NCBI RefSeq assembly: GCF_039673065.1 | Contig: NZ_JBDJKW010000005.1 | Span: forward strand, 205,394 to 269,393 | Reading direction: 5' to 3' | DNA from: Allobosea sp039673065 | GTDB taxonomy: Bacteria > Pseudomonadota > Alphaproteobacteria > Rhizobiales > Beijerinckiaceae | Length of the DNA stretch: 64,000 bases | Shown here: in pieces, positions 56,689 through 64,000 of the stretch | How positions within the stretch are numbered: position 1 is the stretch's first letter | Layout: every line of letters begins with the position of its first letter | Position numbers and translations under genes: made by a program | The notes under the pieces: model-generated | What the model was told of the DNA's origin: nothing | The model's database searches: none | What the model saw: the letters and a program-made list of their open reading frames with translations, nothing else

Positions 56689-57465
56689 ATGAATGACGAC
56701 GCGACGCGCGCCCATGGCGCGAACTACACCCTGAAGGACGAGATCCGCGCCTACTGGTCGAAGCGGGCGGCGAACTTCGACAGCCAGGTCGGCCACGCCT
56801 TCCGCTCGCCGGCCGAGCTCACCGCGATGCAGGCCTTCCTGCGCCGCTCGCTCGGCGCTGAGCCTCTGACCGTCCTCGACCTCGCCTGCGGCACCGGCGA
56901 GATCTCGCGCGCCCTGCTCGGGCTGGGCCACCGCGTCACCGGCATCGACTTCTCCGACGACATGCTGGCGCTGGCCCGCGCCAAGCTCGGCCGGCAGGCG
57001 CGTTTCGTCGCCTGCGACGCCGAGCGCCTGCTCGAGGACGATGCGAGCTATGACGCGCTGGTCACCCGCCATCTCGTCTGGACGCTGACCGACCCGCAGG
57101 CCGCCTTCGCCGAATGGTTCCGGGTGCTGAAGCCCGGCGGCCGGCTGCTGATCGTCGACGGCAACTGGATGACACGGACCTGGCTGCAGCGGCTGATGCA
57201 CAAGGCCGGCAGCCTGCTGGCGCCGAAGGGGGACGAGCATGTCCGCGACCGCGAGAGCTTCGACTCGATCGCGCGACGCTTCCACTTCCGCGACGGGCTG
57301 ACCTTCGAACGCCTCGCCGCCATGCTGCGTGAGGCCGGCTTCGCGCGGATCGAGACGGCGAACTACACGCCGGTGCTGCGCGCGATGCAGCGCAACGCGC
57401 CGCTGGCCGACGCGCTCAGGATCGGGGCCGCGACCCGCTTCGCGCTGCTGGCGACCAAGGGCTGA
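56689..57465 (+). CDS. Class I SAM-dependent methyltransferase
   Basis: 258 aa. SAM-binding motif I VLDLACGTGEISRALLGLGH (about 62-82), motif II ITGIDFSDDMLALARAKL (about 83-100), then CDAERL and LKPGGRLLIVDG of motif III. N-terminal YWSKRAANFDSQVGHAF is the ubiquinone/UbiE-like start common in the family. ATG at 56689 follows the ABC operon by 55 bp; cotranscription with the importer is likely, hinting at a metallophore or cofactor role. Substrate unknown. Confidence 0.85.
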   Translation: MNDDATRAHGANYTLKDEIRAYWSKRAANFDSQVGHAFRSPAELTAMQAFLRRSLGAEPLTVLDLACGTGEISRALLGLGHRVTGIDFSDDMLALARAKLGRQARFVACDAERLLEDDASYDALVTRHLVWTLTDPQAAFAEWFRVLKPGGRLLIVDGNWMTRTWLQRLMHKAGSLLAPKGDEHVRDRESFDSIARRFHFRDGLTFERLAAMLREAGFARIETANYTPVLRAMQRNAPLADALRIGAATRFALLATKG

Positions 57466-57602
57466 ACCGGCCGGCCGTGCACCCTTGCCGTCCCGGAACG
57501 GCACAGGTGCCGCTGGCCCGAAATGCTGCTCGGACGCCCGCTGTCCCCCCGCCTCATCTTTCGTTAGGATGAAGCGGGGCTTATCTGGAACAGCGGGCGG
57601 CC

Positions 57603-59873
57603 GTGATCGGGCCAGCCCGACGCCGTGACCGCCGGTCCGGCATGGGCGGGGTGTCTGCGTCGGTGATCGAGTTCGGAAAGCCTCGCTGGACCGTCAGGCT
57701 GAAGCGCGCCGCGCTGGCGGCGGATTCCTGGCTGGACGACACGCTCTACGCCGCCGGGCGGCGCCTCTCCGACGCCTATGAGCGCCTGCGCAGCATCACC
57801 GACCGGCTGACCGTCTCGGGTCCGCGCCGGCTCGCCACCGAATTTGCCAGCGAGGGGCTGAACGTCGGCATCGCCGGCGCGATCCTGCTGCTGCTGCTCG
57901 CCATCCCCGCCTTCCGCGAAGGGCGCGAGGAGCTGCTGCGCAACCAGGTCTTCGCGGTCACCTTCCTCGACCGCTACGGCTCCGAGCTCGGCCATCGCGG
58001 CGCGCGCCATGACGACTCGCTGAAGCTGGAGGAATTGCCGGACCATCTGATCAAGGCGGTGCTCGCCACCGAGGATCGGCGCTTCTACGAGCATTTCGGC
58101 ATCGACGTGATCGGCACCTTCCGGGCGGTGACGGTGAATGCGCGCGCCTCCGGCGTCGTCCAGGGCGGCTCCTCACTGACCCAGCAGCTCGCCAAGAACC
58201 TCTTCCTCAGCAACGAGCGCTCGCTCGACCGCAAGATCAAGGAAGCCTTCCTGGCGCTCTGGCTGGAATACCGGCTGACCAAGAACGAGATCCTCAAGCT
58301 CTATCTCGACCGCGCCTATATGGGCGGCGGCACCTTCGGCGTGGCGGCGGCGGCGGAGTATTATTTCGGCAAGTCGGCCAAGGACATCACCCTGGCTGAG
58401 GCGGCGATGCTGGCCGGGCTGTTCAAGGCGCCGACGCGGTTCGCCCCGCACGTCAACCTGCCGGCGGCGCGCGCCCGCGCCAACGACGTGCTCGGCGCCA
58501 TGGTCGATGCCGGCTTCATGACCGCGGGCCAGATCGATTCCGCCCGGCGCAACCCGGCAAAGCCGGTCGACCGGCGGCGCGAGAGCAGCCCGGACTATTA
58601 TCTCGACTGGGCCTTCGACGAGATCCGCAAGCTGGCCGACGAGGGCCGCATCGGCCCCGAGCGCGTCCTCACCGTGAAGACGCCGCACGATCCGGTGATC
58701 CAGAAACAGGCCGACGAGACGATCGAATCCCTGCTGCGCCAGCATGGTCAGGCCTATCGCGTCCGGCAGGCGGCGACCGTGGTCATGGACCCCGACGGGG
58801 CGGTGCGCGCCATCGTCGGCGGGCGCGACTACGGCACGAGCCAGTTCAACCGCGCCACCGCGAGCCTTCGCCAGCCGGGCTCGTCCTTCAAGCCCTATGT
58901 CTACGCGGCGGCGATGAGCGCCGGGCTCTACAAGCCTTCGACCATCGTCACCGACCGCCCGGTCTGCATCGGCAACTGGTGCCCGAACAATTACGGGCGC
59001 TCCTTCTCCGGCTCGATGCCGCTGACTGTGGCGCTGGCGAAGTCTATCAATACGATCCCGGTGCAGATGTCGATCGCGATCGGGCGCGCCACCGGCGAGA
59101 CGCACCAGGCGCGGGCCGCCCGCATCGGCCGCATGAAGATCGTCGAGACCGCGCGCGCCATGGGCCTGACCACGCCGCTCAACGACACGGTCTCGCTGCC
59201 AATCGGCGCGGCCGAGGTCACGGTGATCGACCAGGCGGCGGCCTATTCGGTGTTCGCCAATGGCGGGCGGCGGGCGGCGCCCTATGCGGCGATCGAGATC
59301 CGCAACTCGCAGGGCGAGGTGATATATCGCCACGACCGCGACGAGCCGCCGCCGGCGCAGGTGCTGAGCGCCCAGGTCGCGATGGAGATGAACCAGATGC
59401 TCTCCACCGTGCCGACCTCCGGCACCGGCCGGCGCGCGGCGCTGGACGGCATCGTCAGCGCCGGCAAGACAGGCACCACCAACGGCTACAAGGACGCCTG
59501 GTATGTCGGCTACACCGGCAACCTCGTCGGCGCGGTCTGGTTCGGCAACGACGACTCCTCCGAGACGGCCAACCTCACCGGCGGCGCCCTGCCCGCCATG
59601 GTCTGGAAGGAGATCATGAGCGTGGCGCATCAGGGGCTGGAGATCCGGCCGCTGCCGGGGCTGACGCCAGCCAGCGATCCGAAGGCGACCATCGCCAGGG
59701 CGGCCGGGCCGGCGCGGCCGGCCGGCGCCTCCGCGCACATGCCGCGCCAGTCCTTCGAGGTGCTTTCGGCGGTCGGCTCGATGTTCAAGGCGGTCGAGGC
59801 CGGCGAGGCACCGCGCGCGCCGCGCCAGGCCGGAATCACCGAGATGCCGCCGCCCAGCGCCCGCATCCGCTGA
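57603..59873 (+). CDS. Class A penicillin-binding protein, PBP1A family
   Basis: 756 aa. Makes and crosslinks peptidoglycan. TM at about 95-112 (IAGAILLLLLAIP); glycosyltransferase GT51 domain (about 130-310) with EDRRFYEHFGIDVIGTFRA, GGSSLTQQLAKNLF and RKIKEAFLALWLE; transpeptidase domain (about 400-690) with SxxK PGSSFKPYVYA, KSINT and SAGKTGTTNGYKDAW. The GTG at 57603 is an upper bound; ATG at 57642 or GTG at 57662 are possible starts without clear ribosome sites. Confidence 0.93.
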   Translation: MIGPARRRDRRSGMGGVSASVIEFGKPRWTVRLKRAALAADSWLDDTLYAAGRRLSDAYERLRSITDRLTVSGPRRLATEFASEGLNVGIAGAILLLLLAIPAFREGREELLRNQVFAVTFLDRYGSELGHRGARHDDSLKLEELPDHLIKAVLATEDRRFYEHFGIDVIGTFRAVTVNARASGVVQGGSSLTQQLAKNLFLSNERSLDRKIKEAFLALWLEYRLTKNEILKLYLDRAYMGGGTFGVAAAAEYYFGKSAKDITLAEAAMLAGLFKAPTRFAPHVNLPAARARANDVLGAMVDAGFMTAGQIDSARRNPAKPVDRRRESSPDYYLDWAFDEIRKLADEGRIGPERVLTVKTPHDPVIQKQADETIESLLRQHGQAYRVRQAATVVMDPDGAVRAIVGGRDYGTSQFNRATASLRQPGSSFKPYVYAAAMSAGLYKPSTIVTDRPVCIGNWCPNNYGRSFSGSMPLTVALAKSINTIPVQMSIAIGRATGETHQARAARIGRMKIVETARAMGLTTPLNDTVSLPIGAAEVTVIDQAAAYSVFANGGRRAAPYAAIEIRNSQGEVIYRHDRDEPPPAQVLSAQVAMEMNQMLSTVPTSGTGRRAALDGIVSAGKTGTTNGYKDAWYVGYTGNLVGAVWFGNDDSSETANLTGGALPAMVWKEIMSVAHQGLEIRPLPGLTPASDPKATIARAAGPARPAGASAHMPRQSFEVLSAVGSMFKAVEAGEAPRAPRQAGITEMPPPSARIR

Positions 59874-59948
59874 GGGCGACGGTTCCGCCAGCGCCCGTCT
59901 CGGCCTAAGATAGCCGCGAAGCATCAGGAAGCGACCGAACCAGCCGCC

Positions 59949-60524
59949 ATGCGCGTTCTCGAACTGGCCTATGTGATCGCGCTCGGCGCCGGGCTCGGCT
60001 TCGCCTCGGCGCATTACGCCGTAGCCGGGCGGCCGTGGATCGGCCGGGCCGAGATCGGCGCCTGGTCGGTGTGGCCCAAGAGCGGCGCCCGCGACAGCGA
60101 TCCCTATATGCGCGCCTATCTCGCCCGCGGGCCGCATCTGCCGCTCGGCGCCGGCGAGGGGCTCGACCTGCTGGCCGAGCGTGACGATGACGGGCGCGCG
60201 CTCGACGCGCGCTGCCGCTATGCGATCACCGGCACGACGCCGCCGGCCCGCGGCTGGTCGCTGATCGCGACCGACGCAGCCGGGCAGACGCTCGCCACCG
60301 CGGTGCCGCGCGGCGGCTTCACCGATGCCGAGATCGTCCGGGGCGAGGACGGCGCGCTGTCGATCGTCGCGGCGACGGGTGCCGAGCCGGGCAACTGGCT
60401 GCCCCTGCCCGCCTCCGGCGGCTTCCGGCTGCGGCTGCGCCTCTACGACACGCCGATTTCGAGCCACGCCGCCGAATTGCGGCGCGAGGCGCTGCCACGC
60501 ATCGCCCGGATCGACTGCCGATGA
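59949..60524 (+). CDS. DUF1214 family protein
   Basis: 191 aa. N-terminal membrane anchor (ELAYVIALGAGLGFASAHYAVAG), then the DUF1214 pattern GAWSVWPKSGARDSDPYMRAYLAR and PPARGWSLIATDAAGQTL. DUF1214 often follows or is fused with DUF1254, and that partner is the next gene (4-bp ATGA overlap). Function unknown; envelope location likely. Confidence 0.88.
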   Translation: MRVLELAYVIALGAGLGFASAHYAVAGRPWIGRAEIGAWSVWPKSGARDSDPYMRAYLARGPHLPLGAGEGLDLLAERDDDGRALDARCRYAITGTTPPARGWSLIATDAAGQTLATAVPRGGFTDAEIVRGEDGALSIVAATGAEPGNWLPLPASGGFRLRLRLYDTPISSHAAELRREALPRIARIDCR

Positions 60525-61168
60525 GCGCCGCGCCCGCCACGCCCGGCCGCGCCCCGGCGCAGGCGCGCCAGCCCTGGCGGCTGCCGCGCCCCGGCTGGCT
60601 GGCCTGGCTCGGCCTCGGCGTGAAGCGCCTCGTGCTGCTGACGCTGATGGGGCTGGTGCTGGCCGGCATCGTGCACATCGTCACCGTCCTGCTGATCCCG
60701 CGCCTCGCCGTGCACGACGCGGCGACGCGCTATGCCGGGCTCGGCCAGGACGGGCACGCGACGCTGGTGACCCCGCCTCCCGAAGGCCTGCCGGCGATGC
60801 GCGACGCCGACCCCAACAGCGCCACCGCGGTCTGCGCCTTCGACCTGTCGCACGGGCCGCTGCGGGTGGCCGCCCGCGCCGGCACGCTGCCGCTCGGGCT
60901 GACGCTCCACCGCGACGGCGGCGGCGTGATCTACGCCGTGACCGACCGGGCCGCCATTCGCGGCGTGCTCGAATTCGTGGTGATGACGCAGGAGCAATAT
61001 GACGAGCGCCTCGCCCGCGACGAGGACGGCGAGACCGCACGCGAACTGCGCATCGTCTCCGACGCGACGCAGGGGCTGGTCGTGGCCCGCGTGATGGCCC
61101 GCCATCCCTATGATCGCGGCGAGGCGGAAGCGCTGGCGACGGCGGTGGCCTGCGGCCTCGCCGACTGA
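60521..61168 (+). CDS. DUF1254-like membrane protein
   Basis: 215 aa. Pro-rich cytoplasmic start, one membrane segment (LVLLTLMGLVLAGIVHIVTVLLIP), and an exported domain with VHDAATRYAGLGQDGHATLV, CAFDLSHGPLRV and RGVLEFVVMTQEQYDERLARDEDGETARELRIVSDATQGLVVARVMARHP. Partner of the DUF1214 protein. Ends 7 bp from the convergent lipoprotein gene. Confidence 0.85.
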   Translation: MSAAPATPGRAPAQARQPWRLPRPGWLAWLGLGVKRLVLLTLMGLVLAGIVHIVTVLLIPRLAVHDAATRYAGLGQDGHATLVTPPPEGLPAMRDADPNSATAVCAFDLSHGPLRVAARAGTLPLGLTLHRDGGGVIYAVTDRAAIRGVLEFVVMTQEQYDERLARDEDGETARELRIVSDATQGLVVARVMARHPYDRGEAEALATAVACGLAD

Positions 61169-61175
61169 GCAGGCT

Positions 61176-61937
61176 TCAGCCCTTGTAGCTGACCGGGCGC
61201 TCCGAGCGCCCGGCGCCACCGTCGCGGAACACGCCGATCAGCGGCAGCCGGCAGGCCGGGCCGATCGCCGCCTCCAGCGCCATGATAGCCCGCTCAGCGC
61301 GAACCGCATCGCGCGACGGCATCTCGACCACGAGATTGTCGAGCGCATAGCGATAGCTCGCCAGCCGGAAGCCCATGCGCTCGCAGACCCAGAGCATTAT
61401 GCCCTCGTTCTCGACGACGCGGTCATAAGCCGGGTCGCGCCGCTCGGGCGCGATGCGGGGCGAGGCTTCCATGGTGCGCAGCCTTGCCCGGTCGGCGGCG
61501 ATGACGCGCAGCGCGGTTGCATGGAACTCGCCGATCAGCTCGCGGTCGGAGAGCGCGTCGTCGGCGAGGCGGTTGTAGCGCGAAGCCTGCGAGGCGAAGG
61601 AGCCGCCGACCAGCGCCCGATGATAATCGGCGACGGCGCCGGACTGGGCCTCGGCCGGCAGAATGCGCCGATGGGCGAAATCGGAGATCAGCCGCTCGAC
61701 ATGGTTGCGCTCGTGCGAGGGCATGACCAGCCGCCAGGCCCGGTCCCGCAGGCGCTGCTCGTCGTCGGTGAGGTGGAACCAGGAGGCGGCCTCGCCACGC
61801 GCGGCGGCCGAGACCGTTCCCGCGCTCGACAGCAGGTCGTCGAAGACGCTGGGCGCCGGCCGGCCGAAATCGCCGGCCGTGCTGCAGCCGGCGAGAAGGA
61901 ATCCGGTCAGGACCGCCGGTAGGCCGGCGCGTCTCAC
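61176..61937 (-). CDS. Lipoprotein, function unknown
   Basis: 253 aa from GTG at 61937, which sits in the previous stop (GTGA). Lipobox LLAGC (Cys near 16). Charged, helical mature domain: WFHLTDDEQRLRDRAWRLVMPSHERNHVERLISDFAHRRILP, later EFHATALRVIAADRARLRTMEASPRI. No family named. The upstream open frame beyond the GTG is the neighbour's antisense-like shadow. Confidence 0.75.
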   Translation of the reverse strand: MRRAGLPAVLTGFLLAGCSTAGDFGRPAPSVFDDLLSSAGTVSAAARGEAASWFHLTDDEQRLRDRAWRLVMPSHERNHVERLISDFAHRRILPAEAQSGAVADYHRALVGGSFASQASRYNRLADDALSDRELIGEFHATALRVIAADRARLRTMEASPRIAPERRDPAYDRVVENEGIMLWVCERMGFRLASYRYALDNLVVEMPSRDAVRAERAIMALEAAIGPACRLPLIGVFRDGGAGRSERPVSYKG

Positions 61938-62131
61938 CCCGGCCGCCTGCTGCGCGTCTCGCTCCGGCCGCCCGCCGGCCGCGGCCGCCGGCCGGGCTTC
62001 TGCGCGGGCGCCTCGGCCTGCCGCTCGTAGCGCACGCCGGTGAAGAAGAGAATCTGGCCGGTCACCCCGTCGCCGGGCCTCACGGACCGGGAAAAGCGCC
62101 TGCGCTGCGCGAAAGGAATCACGTCTGCCAT
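61934..62131 (-). CDS. Short basic protein, function unknown
   Basis: 65 aa: MADVIPFAQRRRFSRSVRPGDGVTGQILFFTGVRYERQAEAPAQ then an Arg/Pro tail. Start chosen at 62131 because MADVIPF is a common Rhizobiales N-terminus for small cytoplasmic proteins. Couples to the lipoprotein gene through GTGA overlap. No recognisable domain. Confidence 0.65.
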   Translation of the reverse strand: MADVIPFAQRRRFSRSVRPGDGVTGQILFFTGVRYERQAEAPAQKPGRRPRPAGGRSETRSRRPG

Positions 62132-62241
62132 GATGCGCCTCCCCTGTTGGCGCCTGCGTCGATATCGCGAAAGCGTCGGGGCCGGGCTCGTCTGCGCCAA
62201 CCCGCATCGCCATCCGCAAAACCATCTGGAGGGGTCGATGG

Positions 62242-62257
62242 TTAACGCAGTGCTAAC
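62242..62257 (+). promoter_or_regulatory. CtrA-like box upstream of DUF2336 gene
   Basis: TTAACGCAGTGCTAAC: TTAA-N7-CTAA, one mismatch from consensus; 54 bp before the ATG at 62311. Confidence 0.45.
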
Positions 62258-62310
62258 GGATCCGGTCTAATCAGCAGAAAGTTCGCTCGTTTCCCGCCCC
62301 GGGGCTCGCC

Positions 62311-63441
62311 ATGCCGTCGAAAATTGCAGCCGATCTCGCGCAGCTCGCCCGGCTCGCCAGCGATGGCGGCCCGGATCTGCGCCATGTCGCGCTGCGGGTG
62401 AAGGCCGACCTGCTGATGTCGACCGCCAATCCGCCGCCGGCCGACATCGCCGTGTTCCGCGACATGGCGGCGGCGCTGATTCCCGGCCTCGACGAGGCGA
62501 GCGCGCTGGTGCTCGCCCGCAGGCTGGCGGGCTGGCCGGCCGTGCCGCCCGAGGTGCTGTGCGCGCTGCGCGCCCATGGCGGCGCGGTCTTCGCCATGCT
62601 GATCCGCCACGGTATGCCGCTGGCCCCGGCCGAGATCGAGGAGATCGCGGCCGACGGCAATCTCGACGCCAGGCGCGCGCTCGCCGCACGGCCCGACCTG
62701 ACCGCGGCCGCCTGCGCCCTGCTCGCCGGGGCCGATGACGATTTGATCGACCAGACGCTGGTGGCGAACACGGCCGTCGAGCTGCCGCGGGCGGCGCTCG
62801 ACCTGCTGGTGCCGCGCGCCACAGGACGCCCCGCGCTCGGCGCCGCGATCCTGGGCCGGGTCGACCTGCCGGCCAACGCGCTCACGCCGCTCTTCCTCCA
62901 GGCGAGCCTGGCACGCCGGCTGGCGATGGTCGATGCCACGGCCGCGATCGAGGGCGTCAGCCCGGCGCCCCGCCGCCCGGCCGCCTCGGCCGCCTCGGCC
63001 GAGGAGCTGACCGAACTTGCGGCGGCGGCGATGACCGATCAGGCCGAGGGCTTCGCCCGGCTGGCCGCCCTGTTCGGCGCCGGCCCCGCCTTCGCCGAAA
63101 GGCTGGCGCAGGACCAGACCCGCCAGCTTTCGGCCCTGACGCTGATCGCCTGCGGCGCCAGCCCCGAGGCCGCGACGCGCTTCCTGATCGGCCTTGGCGA
63201 CGACACCGCGCGCTCGGTCAACCGCATCTACGGGCTGGTGGAGCTGATGCGCATGCTGACGCCGGGCGTGGCGCGGCGTCTGGCGCTCCAGATCGGCGGG
63301 CTGAGCGAGGAGGAGACCCAGCGCCCTGCCCTCCAGCCGGCAATGGACCCGAGCGGCACCCCGGCGCGCGCCAGCGGCGAGCGCGCTGCTGCGCGCAGCG
63401 CCGGCCCGGAGATCTCGCGCCGGCTCGGCGGGCGCGGCTGA
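62311..63441 (+). CDS. DUF2336 domain-containing protein
   Basis: 376 aa, all-helical. Contains HEAT-like repeats (DLRHVALRVKADLLMST, VFRDMAAALIPGLDEASALVLARRLAG, LRAHGGAVFAMLIRHGMPLAPAEIEEIAADGNLDARRALAARPDL), the DUF2336 core. Tail is Pro/Ala-rich. Members are common in Alphaproteobacteria, some linked to cell-cycle regulation or flagella, role unknown. A CtrA-like box lies upstream. Confidence 0.85.
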   Translation: MPSKIAADLAQLARLASDGGPDLRHVALRVKADLLMSTANPPPADIAVFRDMAAALIPGLDEASALVLARRLAGWPAVPPEVLCALRAHGGAVFAMLIRHGMPLAPAEIEEIAADGNLDARRALAARPDLTAAACALLAGADDDLIDQTLVANTAVELPRAALDLLVPRATGRPALGAAILGRVDLPANALTPLFLQASLARRLAMVDATAAIEGVSPAPRRPAASAASAEELTELAAAAMTDQAEGFARLAALFGAGPAFAERLAQDQTRQLSALTLIACGASPEAATRFLIGLGDDTARSVNRIYGLVELMRMLTPGVARRLALQIGGLSEEETQRPALQPAMDPSGTPARASGERAAARSAGPEISRRLGGRG

Positions 63442-63480
63442 GAGCGGATTTTCGAGGCTAGGCGCCGCGACTGCGCCCGC

Positions 63481-63816
63481 TCAATCCGCGGCGAGCGGGA
63501 TGCGCGGATCGCCGGCGCGGTTCTCGATCTCGACCAGCCAGAGATCGCCGTCGAAGCGCACTTCCGTCGCGACGCGATCCTCGACCGTCAGCGGATCGGC
63601 CTCGAGAAGCATCTGGAAGCGCCGCTCGCCATCGTCCTCGGCCAGCGCCTGCGGCGCGGGGCCGTAGAGCCGCGCCGTGCCGTCCAGCCTGTCGAGCTTG
63701 ACGAAGATCGCGCCGGCCTCCTGCGCGCCGCGGCGGCGCAGCACCGCGACGAGGCCGTCATGCGCCGCCTGGCGCAGCCAGGCCGACACCCAGAAATCGC
63801 TGGTCAGGCGGGCCAA
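63481..63816 (-). CDS. DUF1491 family protein
   Basis: 111 aa from TTG at 63816 (ARLTSDFWVSAWLRQAAHDGLVAVLRRRGAQEAGAIFVKLDRLDG). Matches the small DUF1491 proteins of Alphaproteobacteria from the first residues, fixing the start; no nearby ATG. Starts 8 bp after the stop of the next gene upstream, so cotranscribed. Function unknown. Confidence 0.88.
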   Translation of the reverse strand: MARLTSDFWVSAWLRQAAHDGLVAVLRRRGAQEAGAIFVKLDRLDGTARLYGPAPQALAEDDGERRFQMLLEADPLTVEDRVATEVRFDGDLWLVEIENRAGDPRIPLAAD

Positions 63817-63824
63817 GATCGGGC

Positions 63825-64000
63825 TCAGCGGCCCGGAGCGCGGCCGCGGATCTCGGCCGGCGGGCGGAAGTCGGTGCCGTTGATCAGATCGGCGATCGGA
63901 TCGCGGGCTGGCGCCGGCCGCGACGGCGCAGCCGCCGGCTGGACCTGACGCGCCGGGATCGCGGCGGCCGGGCGCGGCGCCGCCTCGCGCGGGGCGGCAT
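63825..64000 (-). CDS. 3' end of a Pro/Ala-rich protein (cut by window edge)
   Basis: 58 codons visible. Reads Ala/Pro/Arg-rich sequence ending RDPIADLINGTDFRPPAEIRGRAPGR then TGA. In related genomes the gene before DUF1491 often encodes a peptidoglycan-binding protein with such a tail, but the domain is not visible here, so the identity is only a guess. Confidence 0.55.
   Translation of the reverse strand, partial: AAPREAAPRPAAAIPARQVQPAAAPSRPAPARDPIADLINGTDFRPPAEIRGRAPGR

Overview
The window is a GC-rich (roughly 68 %), densely coded chromosomal segment of an alphaproteobacterium of the order Hyphomicrobiales (Rhizobiales), most like Bosea and its relatives. The placement rests on recognisable neighbourhoods and elements, not on a search: secA / parvulin PPIase / argJ / mutT, cpdR followed by tRNA-Val, an MmgR (suhB/alpha-r8) small RNA beside a suhB-like phosphatase, a Rhizobiales intergenic repeat, DUF1491 and DUF2336 genes, and a BigR sulfide operon.

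Layout. 1-6.2 kb: secA (cut by the left edge), divergent PpiC-type isomerase, argJ, a lipoprotein and mutT. 6.2-12.6 kb: gltD and gltB, separated from mutT by hairpins and a repeat. 13.3-18.8 kb: a proline-rich secreted protein, an hsp20 gene with a heat-shock promoter and candidate ROSE thermometer, a lipase-like hydrolase, a hisN-type phosphatase, the MmgR sRNA, an N-formylglutamate amidohydrolase, cpdR and tRNA-Val(GAC). 19.2-28.1 kb: one minus-strand nine-gene operon joining a three-subunit molybdenum hydroxylase (medium, small, large), a complete Liv-type ABC importer and a CoxG-like protein, facing a TetR regulator with three matching operator palindromes. This is the most interesting locus. 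29.1-32.4 kb: blh-bigR-pmpA-pmpB-tauE, a persulfide detoxification and sulfite export operon with an AT-rich operator. 32.4-38.3 kb: two L,D-transpeptidases, a DsbA-like protein, a two-component system, a lipoprotein and an orphan amino-acid-binding protein. 38.3-40.7 kb: a frameshifted acuI-type reductase and an MFS transporter. 40.9-44.5 kb: SleB-type wall hydrolase, a decayed patch holding a frameshifted membrane protein and a DNA adenine methylase remnant, and two secreted proteins. 44.6-53.4 kb: infA, a DEAD-box helicase, cspA, a dual GGDEF-EAL protein, ppdK and a cysteine-cluster protein. 53.6-57.5 kb: an iron-complex ABC importer plus a methyltransferase, with an Irr/RirA-like box. 57.6-64 kb: a class A PBP, DUF1214/DUF1254 proteins, two small minus-strand genes, DUF2336, DUF1491 and the 3' end of one more gene.

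How parts work together. Several loci touch the cell envelope (PPIase, two L,D-transpeptidases, DsbA-like, SleB, PBP1A). CpdR controls ClpXP proteolysis of cell-cycle regulators, and three one-mismatch CtrA-like boxes precede sleB, a repeat-bearing secreted protein and the DUF2336 gene. Many genes use GTG or TTG starts and overlap by 4 bp, as expected for compact operons. No insertion sequence, integrase or CRISPR array was seen. All functions are read from sequence by eye; no database search was possible.
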